A stretch of 64,000 nt of DNA from Sarcocystis neurona (GCA_000727475.1 KL647301.1:2378096-2442095), one strand, 5' to 3'. Counted from the first letter of the stretch, positions 1 to 13,300 are shown. The notes: generated by a model not told the origin, from the sequence alone. Numbers and translations: made by a program.

Positions 1-3000
1 TTCGGGCGCTACGCGAGCAGCACGCACGTGAGGAGGGTGTGAGGACTGGTCGACTGGAGATCGCGAAGCATAGCTTGCAGGAGCGGCTCGGTGCGACTCT
101 GAGGCAACAGAGAAATCAATTCCAAAGGGAGGTAGACAGTCTGAAAGCACACGAGTCGTTCCCTGCTGGAAAAGAAAGGAAAGAGGCGCTGCTGCCGTTA
201 CAGCAGAAAACGGAAGAGCACTTCAAACAAACGGGAGAGACGAATGAGGAGCTACATGGATTCGGCAAGGAACACAAGACCGTGGAGAGTGAAAATACGC
301 GTCCTCCGACAGAGGCAGAAAGACACTTGCAGGAACAGCTGTACCAGGCGTTGGACTGGCAGAAGAAAAGCTTCCAGGACAAGAGTAGCGCCTCCACGAC
401 GACGCCTGCACTACTTGTGGGGACAGTCAAGGATCTCAGTCGCTTCGACATGCAGCAGGTGGAACCTCTGAGAAAAAATTTGCATCAACCGCTTCGGGCT
501 CCGCATTCTCGAGACATCTTGTGGGATGCGTATTTGCCTTTGGGGACAGAGCACGAACCGCGACACCGCATGCCTACAAGAGAGCGCTTTCACACACCAG
601 CGGCTTTCCACGTCGGAGCAGTTGACGTGGAAGGGTTGCCGGCAGGTCGGGTAGACATTGAAGACGCTATAGAGAGGAAGGGGCTCAGCTTCCCACTACA
701 GCTCTTTGAAAAAACAGGCCCAGGACCAGCCAGTGGTGCAGTAAGTCAGACACTTCCAGTCACCGAGCAGTCGACCCCTCTAAAGGCGCCTGAGGAGGAA
801 GAACGTGCAACAACTCGAATCCAGTCGGTGAAAGGGTAAGACACCTTTCGGACGAAATGTGCACTATGAATGCACACAAGAGAAACTGCACTTCTCTGCT
901 GTCCTCACGTAATACAGGTACTTGCGCGTTTGACAGTGATGGCTGTTCAATGTCATACTTCTCCAATTACAGTAAAACTGTTGAGCTCTCTCTTCCTCTA
1001 GCCAAGCAATGCCACATCCCTGCAACACTTGTGCTGTTCCTCCCTTTTTCCACCTGGTACGCCGTGGTGCAGTTCGCGAACACTCTCAAAATTCGGTCTC
1101 TGCGCACAGCATATTGTGCTACTTGCGTAGCTCTACTACAAGATGTTCTAGACATGTTACAGATGGTACAAGCCACTACACATCTATATGTGATGTTTCA
1201 CGTGCTTAATTCACAGCTTGTGCCCTCGAAAACACGTGAGAAATCGCACGTCTCCTGAAAATTGATAGTCGGTTGTACGTTTTCGCTAGAGCCGGGCTCG
1301 CGGCACAGTCTCGAATATTCCACGCACGCATATCCATGCGGACGAAAGTCAAGCCGTTCGTAGGCGTTGCTGAGTTCTCTCGTGAAATTTGACACAGAAA
1401 CCGCGGTTAACACGCAGTGTGTTGAACTACAGTAGGGGACAGCCGTGCTGGTTGTCGAACTACTCTGTCTCTTCGGACGGAGCGGATCTGGCTCAGGGTG
1501 CTCGGTGCGTGCGGCACCATGTGGCCGGTGAGGGACAGCTCAGCGGTGAGACCTGCGCTAGACACCATGATCAGTCGATTTAAATGGCGTGAAGGGGACT
1601 GCTGCTGTATGCCTTTACAGGATGACGCGTTACCCAGCCAAAAAAAAGGCTAAGGGATTGCGTCGCCTGCTGAAGCGAGGGGCCGCAGCTGCTGGTGCGG
1701 CAGCTGGGATAGGAGGACTATACTATCTGTACACGCGAAGCCGTTACGGTAAGCGCTTGGTTTCATGTAGAGCACACGCTCGCAAATGCATGACCTCAGA
1801 GCACGAGGGCGTTGACACGTACAAGCATCAGAAACTGTGGCTCCCTCCTTCTGTGTAACCTGTGCAATGTGTTGTTCCTCACAGGAAAAATGTAGGCGGA
1901 GAGAGCGTCAGCGCACTTTTTGGTACCCAAGAACGAAAATGGTAGTGCCACACACTCGCAGCGTTTATGAGCGGCTATCACCTTTCCAAGGTGAAAAAAG
2001 TGAGGAAATCAGGGTATACTAACTGGTGCGCAGACTGACAAGCGTTCATGGAGGTAACGGTCACCTGCACGAATGTACACGCTGGTGCATCACATGTGTT
2101 CTAGAGATAACAACACTTCTCGGTGAACCTGTACGCTCGTGCAAATGTGGCGAATTCAAGATAAATCCAGTGGAGCGCGCAGGACAGGAGAGACTTTTAC
2201 ACCCTCCCACCATTCAGAAAAATCCCAAACTGGGACTCCTGCGCCCAGCACGAAAACAAGTCTCAACTCGATAGTGAAATGCCATTACCTCTGAGCGACC
2301 CAACCACGGAAAAATTTTTGTTTACCCCCAGACGAGAATTTTGAATATGTTTGTGCGGTTTTGACGTAGGCCTGCACCAAGCCTAACGGTAAGGAACGCA
2401 GGTGCCTTGTGAGAAGCACGTGAAGTAGTCTAACCAGTACCACTTCACAGTATTTCAGGAAATAATTGTAGTTCAGCGCGCTCCACGCCTGCGTGACGCC
2501 TTCGCAGCAGTGTTGTTGCATACGTGGAGTCGTACCACTTTATGGCGTAACATCTGCTCTATAGTACGCCCTTCGAGACGGGCAAACAAAGCCAGAATAG
2601 CTCATTTTCCAGAGAGATACCCGCGGGCATTTTTGTAGCCCAGCAACTACCATCCGGTATCTCAAAAATTAAGGATTGCTCGTTGGAAGGTCTGCTATTC
2701 TTGATGGTTTGATTGTTCCTCCAGGAAAAGCATTCCCGTGGGAAGCCGTTGGATGCACAGGTGGAGGTCAGCAGTCACTTCAGCCGCACGCGCACGTGCT
2801 CAACGCCGAGAGTCTTCGCGTATGAAGATGAATATTTCTGTTCCGTAGTTGTTGCCATTTATCCCGTAGATATGGTTGAGAGAATCCCGGCTTGCCTACC
2901 ATGCAGCACTCGTACAGGAATCGTTTACTTGGTCACTACGAGCGAGAACTCTAGCAGGTCGTCCATTCGTTTTATGTACGCATTGTGCCACATGCAGGAA

Positions 3001-4984
3001 GCTTACAAGAAAGTAAGTTTTACCTCTTGTTGCGAAGGACGGAGGACGGCGCTCATCTGCCGACGAGGTGTTCATTTGACTCGTGTTAAAACGTAATAAG
3101 CTTCTGCCGGCGTCACAAAATTGCTGCTGACTCGTGGAAGACCTGCAGTCTCTAACGTGTTTCTGACTTCCCGTTCAGGACACGCCGTTCTCCGGGAAAC
3201 GGCTGGATGCACAACTGGAGGTAATACACCAGGCGACACGAACGCGCGTACCCACGACAGCCAGTTCTCCCGCATAGTACATCGGTGATCAGTCTTGTTT
3301 CACATCAAACGTCGAAACACGACGGCCACAAACGCCTGTAGAGCGTTTCGGTAATGCAATCTCTGGGGACTTACCTGCTCGATGACCAGGCGCGAGAACC
3401 TCACGCAAGGCAACTCGCTTAATTCTGTGCAACTTGTGTGTTTCGCTGGTGCAGCAAGACTACCAGAAAGTAAGCTTTTCCTTGTGACGCCCAACCAGAG
3501 ACAAACACGGTATACACGAATAACAACTGTCTCGCTGCCGCAGCTCCCTCCGCGCCAGCATTCCCAGGGTTTGTCTTCATTGGTCGGCTGCTGTGGAGCT
3601 CTGACTTAAGAATAGACGTAGCTCGACTGTTACACGTGCTTCTCCGCTGTCCGTCTTGGACGCATACAGTGGGTGAACAACGCGGATGATCGTCGAGACC
3701 GCTCTGTATGCTACCGGACACGCTGTTGAGGTTTGATCAAGTTGACTCTCCTCAACACCGACTACAGTCTTGCTTTATTCCCGATCAGTGTTTCTAATGC
3801 TGGAGTCAAATAAATTTTGGTATCAGAACATGGTGAGACTCCATGTCTTACTTGTTCCACCTCACTGCCCAGATCTAGTGACGGTTGTTCGATTCATTTT
3901 AAGACTTCACGATACTCTCCAAGCATCGTCTTCGTCCAAGAGCTCATACTGCAGTGACACTGACGACCTCTGTGACTTTCTCAAAAGGAATTCGTAAGCC
4001 ATTTTGCCGTATAGTATAATTCACACTATCACGCGTTGTCCTGCCGCCACAGAGCGTCCCTTTATGTAGAGTTCTTGGCAGCTTGTGGCGGCAGCCGCCC
4101 TGCCTTCGATGTAGGCCTGAGACGTCCTTCCGCACGGCGTCCTCGTGAGGCGGACGCAACTGCAGGCGTGACTGCGCGCAGGCATGAATAACATACAGGC
4201 GAGAGTAAGTCCACGACGCAAATGGACGAACCACGCCCCGCTATAGACTGCTTTGAGTGAAACCTCAAGTGCGTCCGTTCGTGTGATGGGGCTGCCTGAC
4301 GCGTGGCTTGATATGGTAGATTCTGTCTCGGCACGGTTTAAAATGCTTCAAAACAGCACCCAGGTGATACCGCTCCGTTAGGCAATCTGGAGGGTCAGGC
4401 ATCTTACACGTGGAGCATCCCAGATGCCTTCGCAGCTCTCCTGGAGCTGTTACACCCGTTATATTCTTCATTCGTCGGGCGGGGTGGAACTAGTTGTGGG
4501 CCTAGTGCAGCGCGAGGCACAAGTTCATGTTAAAGCGTCGACACTGCGAACCCGTCCAGCTTCGCAAAGGCTTCTGTCCATCACTCGCCCTGAGCGAATG
4601 CACAGCGACCACAACTGAGCCTCTCGCTAAGCTTTTCAGACTGCTGTGGTAGGTTACGTGATGGCATGGTTACAGTGCTAGGGGCAGTGCAGTTACACTC
4701 AGGGATGTGTCCCTTCTTCGTGGGCAGTCTAACCATGATGAAGAGCATTGCAGTTTCACAGATTCCAGTGTTGTTCTCTTGTTCTCGGTTGTGCTGCAGT
4801 CTTCCGGACTGGAAGGCTCGGAGATTCTCAGATAGGCTACGGAGAGATTAGAGGGATATTTGTACGCGATATCCGCGGCAAAACGCTCTTACAAAGCATG
4901 GATGAGGACACGAACACTGGACAAGCCTACGTAGGTTCTGCTCCTTTTCGCGGCGTGTTTCCGTTATTTCAGGCATACTTGTAG
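1..4984 (+). CDS. Left-edge partial gene with a chain of micro-exons; product not recognised
   Basis: I do not recognise this protein. The proposed exons are <1-835, 1621-1748, 2725-2766, 2998-3012, 3179-3220, 3455-3469, 3955-3993, 4800-4930 and 4973-4984 (TAG stop). Each has AG before it and GT after it (for example GTAAGA at 836, GTAAGT at 3013), and the phases close: phase 2 at 835, phase 1 from 1748 to 4800, phase 0 at 4930. This gives 418 codons plus stop from base 3. The first exon is open to the window edge; it is charged and Glu/Gln/Lys-rich with coiled-coil character. The second exon encodes a lysine/arginine-rich stretch followed by an Ala/Gly-rich hydrophobic segment ending GGLYYLY, which looks like a single membrane span. 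The 42+15-nt exon pair occurs twice. The tail is polar. Further exons could be missed, and two genes instead of one is possible. Confidence 0.5.
1621..1748 (+). CDS. Exon with basic stretch and putative membrane span (left-edge gene)
   Basis: The exon follows a good acceptor (pyrimidine-rich, TTTACAG) and ends at TACG|GTAAGC. It reads MTRYPAKKKAKGLRRLLKRG and then an Ala/Gly-rich hydrophobic run. An ATG lies one base after the acceptor, so this could instead be the first coding exon of a separate gene. I favour joining to the upstream exon because GG at 834-835 plus G at 1621 keeps the frame. Confidence 0.45.
2725..3469 (+). repeat. Tandemly duplicated ~455-bp unit carrying two micro-exons
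   Basis: Two 42-nt exons (2725-2766 and 3179-3220; 29 of 42 bases identical) are each followed by a 15-nt exon (2998-3012 and 3455-3469). The spacing from 42-mer to 15-mer is 273 and 276 bases, and the unit offset is 454-457 bases, so the whole exon-intron-exon block was duplicated. The intron parts are now strongly diverged. In phase 1 the encoded 19-residue repeat shares the core GCT, a final Gly and a terminal L.E. Confidence 0.6.
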
Positions 4985-5973
4985 CAAACGTACCCACATT
5001 CTACTTCGCAAAGACGAACGTTTGCTAGCCCTCATGCATACCGGCAGAGCAGCCAGTGCGACGAAAAATGAAGTTCCGGGCAGAACATTTCTTAAAGGCA
5101 CTAACCACTTAGATTCCCCCTTCGGTACCCTGGTATACTCGTCTAATTATCGACAGCTTGCCAAGATTAGAAACTTGTTCCGTCCGTCTACGGTGCTGCC
5201 TATCCCCACGAGAGCGCCGACTGCCAAAGTCTTTTGCACCTGGCTAGCACTGTGAGAAGAGGAAGATGCGTGCTTAGCGCTACCTGTAGTTAGCCGTAAT
5301 AGGGAGGGGCATGCACACGAGTTCCTGTGCAGTTCTGCAGCCGTGCCTGCTGAAAGGTCTCTTGTTGGCCTTCATGATTTGTTCGCCTGTGATTCGTGAA
5401 ACGCCTCCTTGCGTAGACCAACGCCGAACAGATCTGAGTGTCAAAAGCTCTACTTGTCATCTCATTCGTTACAGTGATAAACAGCGCTCAACTGTCTCAC
5501 CCATTCAGTCGCAACCTCGGTATGATGAGTGTCGCATCACGTGCCGCCTTCCTCCTTTGCAAAACCCCTGCGAATCCAACTCGCACGTTTCTCTGCTGCA
5601 TGTGGATGATATCTGATGTGTGAACAGTGTAGACATACGGTAGGAGCACGTAAGGCTGCCGCTGGGGGGGAAGCGAAAGAGGCACCAGCACACACACCAC
5701 AGATAACTAACAGCACACATTCCTTCGGATACACCAGAGAGACCCTTCACCCGCTGTTACACAACAGCAGCTACAGACCACCAAATATTCAGTGAACCCC
5801 ACAGAACTACTTCAAAGCTGCGCGGGTGCGGTCGGTCACACGCCCCTGTCATCATCTCACACCATACTATACTCCAAGACGTCGAGGGACATGGTAAGCT
5901 TCCTGTCAGCGTTCCCGTCACACCTTCAGCGTCAACTCGTCCTCAGAGATCCTTCTGGAGGAAGCAGTCGCTA
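4985..5973. other. Intergenic stretch with no supported gene
   Basis: The stretch lies between the stop of the left-edge gene and the end of the minus-strand membrane ORF. It holds only short open frames without family similarity that I can see and no clear repeat. Confidence 0.4.
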
Positions 5974-7341
5974 CTATTTGCATCCAGCGAAAACAGCGAT
6001 CTGCACCAGTCCAATACGAAATATACAGTGAAGCACGACGAAAATCGCCAGTTGCTGAAGTAGCCGCACCAAAGTGGCATAACACTGTAGCAAGAAAAAA
6101 AAACTCGACAGCAGTGTATGCAGCATGTTCAAACGGGACTTTATTCCCATGCTTTGGGTCCCCTCCACGCGGTTATTCTCGTGCGAGCTATTAGAACAGA
6201 CGACTGGACGTAGACCAGGCGCTGCGGGGCTCCCAGAGCTGTTGTGATGCTGCAGGAGTTCGCCTGCGCTGTGTTGCACTTTTTGAAGGGACGATGTATG
6301 CGAATCGTGAAGCTCGGTCACCTTGAAATCTTTACCTTCTCTGGAAGCTTGGTTCACAAGCGTGGGCGCGTGCTCCACAAGGAGCAGGCCGCATGTCGCA
6401 CACAAGACGCAAAGTAGCGGTTGACTAGCACAACAGAAAATGAAGTACCTCAGGAAGCAACGTATGCGCCTGTCGACGATAGCTAGCAATGTAGTGTTTC
6501 CTGGAATCGGAGCAGGGGTGGACGTCAGGTCCTCCAGGAGCACAGCACGGGGGAGAACAGCGGAGATGATCGCTGCGGCAACGAATGCAAATATATGAAG
6601 CCGTCGCAGAAGAACGAGATTCGCATGCAGCGCGGTCAACGCCCCTGTTAACAATTTCCTCAGTCCCCTACGAATAGACCCAAGTACAGCTGATGCAAGG
6701 TACTTGGACACTGCGGGTATCTTCTTTGTCGACTTGGCACGTGAAGCAAGAGTTTGTGTAAAAGCAGGGCACCTCGCAGGTGGCTGCGTGGTTTTTCCTC
6801 TGTAGTTCCCGTTTCTGTGAAACGGACTTCCGTCTGGTTCTTCGCGCAGACACGTTCCACGTTCAAGCCCCGGTGTAGGCTTCAAGTGCAGGCGATTCGC
6901 TGCTGCGCCGCCTGGCACGCATTGTGCTGTGGGACAGCCTGGGTGTTGGGCTGTCGAGCTCGATCGGCCAAGGACGCCACAACGTTCGCCTTCTGCATGC
7001 TGTGGAAGCTGTGGGGAAATAACCTCCCTACGCACTTCTGTTCGCATTTCCCTGTCTCGGCTGGCCGAGCCGTCGCCACTAGGTGTTGCACAGTAATTCA
7101 CGCGTGAAACGGGATGCAGTTCCTGCCCTTCGCCGTTAGCGGCAGAGTGCTCTACGCTCCTTGCTGCTCTCATTCCCGCATCTTCTGGAAAGCAGCCTCC
7201 AAGCACTTGCAATCGTCTGGAGGCTCTACAGAGCAGCAGCCGCCGCTGCCGTGCCTCTGCGCGAACACGAAGTTGATTCGCAGAAAGCGAACCATCGTCG
7301 CCGTGCTGCTGGATACGTTGTTCTTCCCCTGCCGCCGCCAT
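5974..7341 (-). CDS. Hypothetical multi-span membrane protein, single exon
   Basis: This is an uninterrupted 455-codon minus-strand frame in a repeat-poor region where chance frames are rarely this long. I chose the ATG at 7341 because its context (CCAGG ATG G) is favourable; the frame opens slightly upstream only with a TTG. The N-terminal half is polar and Arg/Ser-rich. The C-terminal half has hydrophobic stretches, including IFAFVAAAIISAVL, a Cys-rich stretch ending in CGLLLVEH, and a long hydrophobic C-terminal segment with SSFFFLL and AIFVVLHCIF. I recognise no domain. It could be a lineage-specific membrane protein. Short antisense frames overlap it and are treated as shadows. It could also be one long exon of a spliced gene. 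Confidence 0.4.
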   Translation of the reverse strand: MAAAGEEQRIQQHGDDGSLSANQLRVRAEARQRRLLLCRASRRLQVLGGCFPEDAGMRAARSVEHSAANGEGQELHPVSRVNYCATPSGDGSASRDREMRTEVRREVISPQLPQHAEGERCGVLGRSSSTAQHPGCPTAQCVPGGAAANRLHLKPTPGLERGTCLREEPDGSPFHRNGNYRGKTTQPPARCPAFTQTLASRAKSTKKIPAVSKYLASAVLGSIRRGLRKLLTGALTALHANLVLLRRLHIFAFVAAAIISAVLPRAVLLEDLTSTPAPIPGNTTLLAIVDRRIRCFLRYFIFCCASQPLLCVLCATCGLLLVEHAPTLVNQASREGKDFKVTELHDSHTSSLQKVQHSAGELLQHHNSSGSPAAPGLRPVVCSNSSHENNRVEGTQSMGIKSRLNMLHTLLSSFFFLLQCYATLVRLLQQLAIFVVLHCIFRIGLVQIAVFAGCK

Positions 7342-10300
7342 CCTGGCACAAGCAGACAAACATACATGCGTTCTCTCGGAAGACTTCTCTGCTTCCGTCT
7401 CCTCTCGATCCAGCGACTCTAACAGGACTCCCAGTGACAGTTTAAGAGAACCCTTACGCAGGCGGCGTGAACACGTAGAAAGGGCCGGACGCCTGAACTT
7501 TGTACTCAGGCCTCCGGGCAGGCAGCCTGTCCCCTGCAGATATATATGTGTATAGCTGTCCGGGGTACGGTATCATAACACGGTCTCATTCGTTTAATAT
7601 GGGGAAACTGGAGAACATGTTTTCCACAGGTTGCCCCACTTGACCTCCAGCCACGCTTCCACGGGCTACAACGGCTGGAGACTGACGAAGCGTCAGTCCT
7701 ACATCACCGGTCCACCTTCCTGTTCAAGATGAACACACAGAGTGTATTACGTACAAGGTCGTCCCCCTTGGTGCCACCGACAGTTATCCTGTCCTAATCT
7801 AACTGTGGAGTTCGTCCATACCAATCCTTCCGGGAAAAGTGTGGGAAAAGGCTAAATGAGTGCCCAGTTGTAGGGGCCAGCGTGCGGGTAGCGACAAAAA
7901 TTGAGCACACTGCCTCACGAAACAGCAGACCAGACGATACGCTGTCCTGTGCAGGAACGGCGGTCACAGCTTTTGAACGGCGCTTGGAAACTAGCAGACA
8001 AGCTACGGTATTGTAACCCTCATCACAGGGGCTGGAGTGCCGGACGATACTTTCTGTCCGAGGAGCTAACAGTCTCCTTACCCATGCACCGTGGCGTGTT
8101 GCTTGTTGCAGCTTGTCAGAACACTTACCTGAGGGTGGTACGTACGTGAGTGTGTTCTACGGAAAGGCTCTTGAGTCATATCACCGGAACGCTCTGATAC
8201 GAGGTAGAAAGCAGCAGCGACACCGGCACAAGACCAGCGGCGGCAACATGAAGGGTGGCAACACCAGCAGTAGCAGCAGCAGCCGCAACAGCGCAGAGAG
8301 CTGCCAGTCCCCCAGCTGTAGTGGTGCCGCGTGCGTCTTGCATGCAAGGGAGCAGAGAAGACCTTCACGTGTACGCCACGAGACAAGGCATTCGGAAAGA
8401 GAAGAATTATAAATGGTACCTGCTTTAACTTTGTTTTAAGGTGTCCTGTACGGAGCCCTTATTATGCAGGCGACGCTGATAACAGGAGCGGTCCCACGCA
8501 TCCACATACGGCGGTTATGTACAGGAATGGTCCCCTTTGCAGCTACATACTCGTCTGCAGCAAGGAACAACATGCGTCTTGCGGGTGTCATCCTGCATTG
8601 CTTCGCGGGCGTACAACGTCGAAATGATGAGCCGAAGTGCTCCTTCGTCGGCGTCGGGCCACACGATAATCGGGCGTATGCTTCGTGTGCGTTCACTTCT
8701 CTCCTGTCCAGCGCAGGAATACCTGAGGAAGCCAATCAGCTCATCATCCGTACCGCTCCTACGGGGGCGCATTTGAATAATCTTCCACTTCCAAAACCTT
8801 CAATAAAATTTGCGGAGCGTCCGGAAGCGTAGGCCGCCGCATCGGTGCCACATTTTGGCACTGGTGGTAAGTTCCCTTCAAGGGATCCGCACATTTTATG
8901 TTACGAACTGTCAGAACACTTCCGTAGGTCGTCGCTGACAAATTGATCCGCAGCGCACCTTTGGGCAACGTTTGACTTGGGGCGGGGGGTGTGCAGGAAC
9001 AAGTCAAATGGACCGGCTGCTGAGATGCGTTTCGTCTTTTCTGCGCGGGTACGTGGCTACGAATGTTTCGCTGATTCATGGTAGTCGAGTAATCTCGTAT
9101 GTTTGTTTAAAATAGGTGATTCAAGACGCACCTTAGCGTCCGTATATTATGACAGAACGGGGGAGCGAAGAGTCCTGATGTCAAAAGGGCCTTTGGAACG
9201 CGTGACGAACAACTGCAGCACTTTATTCCTGTGCAGCAGCTGCTTGAGAGAAGCGACTTCCTTACGTGTCGCGGCACTCGCTGAGGTAGAGCAGCTGCGT
9301 CTTTGATTACGGTGACAAGGTCGAGGAGGTATAAGTGTGATCCATAAAACTGTGTGTATATATATACACGCGTACATCGGTGTAGATATAAGTCTGGGTA
9401 CGCACTCATACGTAAATATGACGCATAGCAACTGCACTGTAAGCGCACTGTCATTCTACCCGTTCTAGGGGCTTAGACTTTACATCCTCTGGTTCTATAG
9501 CACAGTGGTGCCCAGCGGTTCACCAGAACAAGTAGTACCACTACTACTACTAGCTCTAATCTTGCAGTCACCGCCGCTTCTCCTGTTTGTTGGGGGAACA
9601 CGTTCAGACCGGTGACTACACCGTTCCCGAGCATCTGTGAGGAGGAGAAGCTTCTAACGTACTGAAAAAGTGGCACCTCTCTACTTCCCGACACCCGCAC
9701 AAGACTTCCTGGAGACGTTGAAGAGCAGGCAAACTATTGACGATTTACGAAGGCCATGCACAAATTATTATCAGTCTTCACCGGGGTAGAAGAATGACAA
9801 ATTTAGCCCCACATTTCAGAGCACACTTTCGCTCGCCGCTACCGCTGACAGCAGGAAGAGGGAACTTACGAATAAATTTATGACAGGGCGATACCTCTCG
9901 CATACTCCTACTTACAATTTTCTTTCCCTGGGCGAGAGCGCCTTCTATAAGCATAATTTGGTTTAGTGGGTACTGGCGTTGCTTCGAACGGATGATGTAT
10001 TGGTGGCAGAGATAAAACGTGATCGTTGTTTCGATGAGAGCGGTGACATCTGCTGCATTAACGCACTTGTACGCACCGTAAATTGGTGCAGGCGGCGTCA
10101 GCGTCACAACGATGTTCGGAGTTGTACAACTGTCCGTGCACAGCGATCGAGTGACATTGTGTTCTTACGGGATGCACACGGCAGTCAGGTACTAACAGTT
10201 ACTGCTTCCTGCGTATCTACGATAACGAGGAATTGCTGCGACCAAAGCAATGCCATGCATTTTTGCATCCACTACCAGCACCTGGTGCAACCTGTGCAGA

Positions 10301-13300
10301 TTTCCCTCAATCAATGTGGCACGATAGTGGGCACTTATGCCTTGCAAATAACAGGGACGAAGTGTGCTTTCTTTTACGATCGTCTTTGTCGACAACGAAC
10401 CAGTAGTAAGTCTGACGAACAATTGTCATAAGCACCAACTTGGTGAGACACCACCACCTGCCACGACACCTGTCTACCTGTGAAACCGAGTGGACTACGG
10501 CTGCGAACAAAAGATTCGGCGTGTAAGCCGCGACAGACCTGCAGTGCCGAAACACTTAAGGGTTGATTGCGGCTCGTTGAGTGCACAGGAAGTAAAGGAG
10601 CTCTACTGGCTGCGAGGGTCATCTTTAAAATGCCGCGGCTGTCTCTGCGAAAATCATCTGCAGCATTGAGGAAGTCGGCCGTGCACTCGAGCGTAGCACA
10701 CGCAATATCCCCGACGACTAGGCAATTGTTGTGGCTGTATGCACCAAGTTGCCCTTTTACTAGCGCACTTCCAAAGGACGACGGGGATTTTACGACTGTG
10801 GCGAGCACACAGGTCCCTCTGATCAGCTTGTAATGTACGATGGCATGAACAAGGCTTACACCACTTGAACAGTGACGCAGTGCTACCCGCAGATATAACA
10901 GGGTATTGCGCTGTACTACATCAGGTGAACTCTGTTACTCTACTGGAGCGTGCGTGCTCCTGTCAAACACATGGAGAGCCACACTTGGAGAGCATGAGTG
11001 GTCTGCAGGGTAATAACCACACCCATTCCGTCTGTCGGGACTTTATTCTTCCTATGTATCCAAGTGCAGTGGAAGTTTCTGTCCCCCTTGAGGGGCGGCC
11101 CTCAATCGGATGCCGGCTGAAGTTTGCCTCCCATAATATATATACATATATAAGCAATGTCGGGGACTTCTTACCGAGAAGCAACGTTGTCACTGCGCAC
11201 GTTGTGGTCAAATGCGTTCCGGGGGGTCTCCGCAGCCTCTCCGCTGTCTGTGCGTCCTTATGCGTATATGTTGATATGCTGCATAATCCGGTGTAGACTA
11301 CCTCCAAGGCCGCACTTTTTTTATCAGTGCTTGCAGGTTGACGAAAGAGACATCTACGAGTACGTCACAATTCTCGTGGTAGTCCTGCGGACCTCAGGCA
11401 GTAAAAATATCCAGCGACATCCACGTGCTTTTGATTACACAGGTGCATATATACGTGTGCGTGTGTGTACATATATATATATATATTCTCCCTCTGTACC
11501 TTCACATACACCTATAATAAACCACACAATTGCCACCACTACTGCTTTAGCAGGGGCACGCGGCATGAGGGTCCGAAAGAAGGCACCTGGTCAGATTTTT
11601 CGCCCGCGCGCACTGTTCTGCTTTCCTGGCCCTTCGAGTAGCGCGCGTGGACGTACCTGGTTAATCTAACGTTTCACAACGGCTGGATCTCCTTACAACT
11701 GTCCATCATGAAACGAATTATCAACTGCTACCGACACTGGAAAGCTGCACGTCTCCGCTTGTGCTGAACGGCAGTTTTAACGTCGCACTGATCCCACACG
11801 CTTCTCAAGAGGCGTATCCTGTGTGCGTTGTCTGAAAGGATTATCTACGTCGGCTACATCCGGGTGCCCAGTCACTCTAGTTACAGGGTGCCACGCACCA
11901 GAAGCTGCGCTCCGAAGCAGCACGCGACTCTCGTCTGCTGATTTAAGTAATGCGGAAATTCACATAGGAGTACAACACCTACACTGCTAACATCGACGCA
12001 AGCGGCTTACACGCAGCGTAGAAGCCGAACACACGAAACCTGTCTCTAATGAGCCCCTTCGCACCCGTCTTGAGAATGCAGTACATAACTATGGTATAAA
12101 CTTCTCGTCGCCGTAAACCCACCAGCACTGAAGATATGGTGTATTCTACTGTGCACACTGTAGGGCAAACAACGTCTACTTCTCTGCAAGTGCCACTTGC
12201 CTTTGTTAAGTTGTACGACTGTGGACACAGCGGCCTTTCACCTGTTTCGGTCCGAGGGTGAGCCGGCGTCGCATTTCCCGCACTAGTCACGGTTTTAACT
12301 ATCGAATATACCAACAGTGTACAATTTCCTCCTGCACTGTCGAAATCGTAATCAATTACACCATCTTCACTGTGTTGCTGGCCGCGGAAATTCCGGGCGG
12401 GAGCCTGTCCCTCACCCCGCCTGCCCCCTGCGAGCGGAAGTGGTTTTCTTGTGGAACTGTGCCTATTTCTCGCGGAGTGCATTAGATATCTCACTTGTCT
12501 CGTTTATGTGGGCGGTTGTGACTTAAGGGCCAACAAAAATCGAGACCATCTTCCCTTTTTTGCCCTTCACCTTAAAGTGCCAGCCCTGCAAGGGGCTAGC
12601 GTCGCATGGACTAGCTGTTTACCGCCGTTGACTCCCGTGTACAGTCAGCGGCTGCCACTATCTGCAAGGACCTTGTCACCTCTCAAGCTGAATGTGAACC
12701 ACGAGCTAGCCGCCAAAATCCATCTTCTTTCTGCGAAGACTCTAAAGTTCACTGATGGGCCGTCTGCTTCACAAAATTAATATGTGGCTTCGTACCGGAA
12801 AAATTCTGCTGTATCGACTTCTTCCCTTCGTACTTCTACTACGCTGCGACTGACTCATATGAGGGCCAGACCCGCGTAGAAACTCATGAAGATAAAATGT
12901 GTCGCGAGGCCAGCGAGAACACGAGCCGCACTGCAAACACATGCAGCAGTCAGGAGTTTTCTAGTACGGTCGTGGAAGACCCTTTCATATCTTGTTGAGA
13001 ACTTTGGCCTCAGCCAGCGTGCTGTTCCGGTGGCTACACTCTGATGGATTCTCTCTCTACAAGGCATAAATGGTGGTTAGTCGATGACCTTCCAAGTTTT
13101 GGGTGTGACTGCAGATTAATGGAGACTGAGTAGGTGTCCCCGTTAGCTGAACGGTTTTCTAACGGACTTGTGACATATGCGAAGTAGAGGGGAAACGCGG
13201 TAGTCTGCACCAACGAGTAGATCAGTAACCGATCTTCGTAGGATCAAACGGTAACCTATATATACATATAACTCTCTGTACGTGTGATGCTTGGATGTGA

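Noticed and set aside
3631..3672. Possible third copy of the 42-nt micro-exon (CTTGGACGCATACAGTGG)
   Set aside because: There is no AG acceptor at the required position, and the alternative 36-nt exon nearby introduces a stop in phase 1.
8515..8772. Minus-strand IIVWPDADEGALRLI, resembling a TOPRIM DxDxxG motif
   Set aside because: The spacing is off by one residue, no other primase or topoisomerase motif is nearby, and the plus strand is equally open.
10374..10808. Minus-strand frame containing LVVGDIACATLECTADFLNA
   Set aside because: It reads protein-like, but no convincing donor or partner exon was found and no family is recognised.
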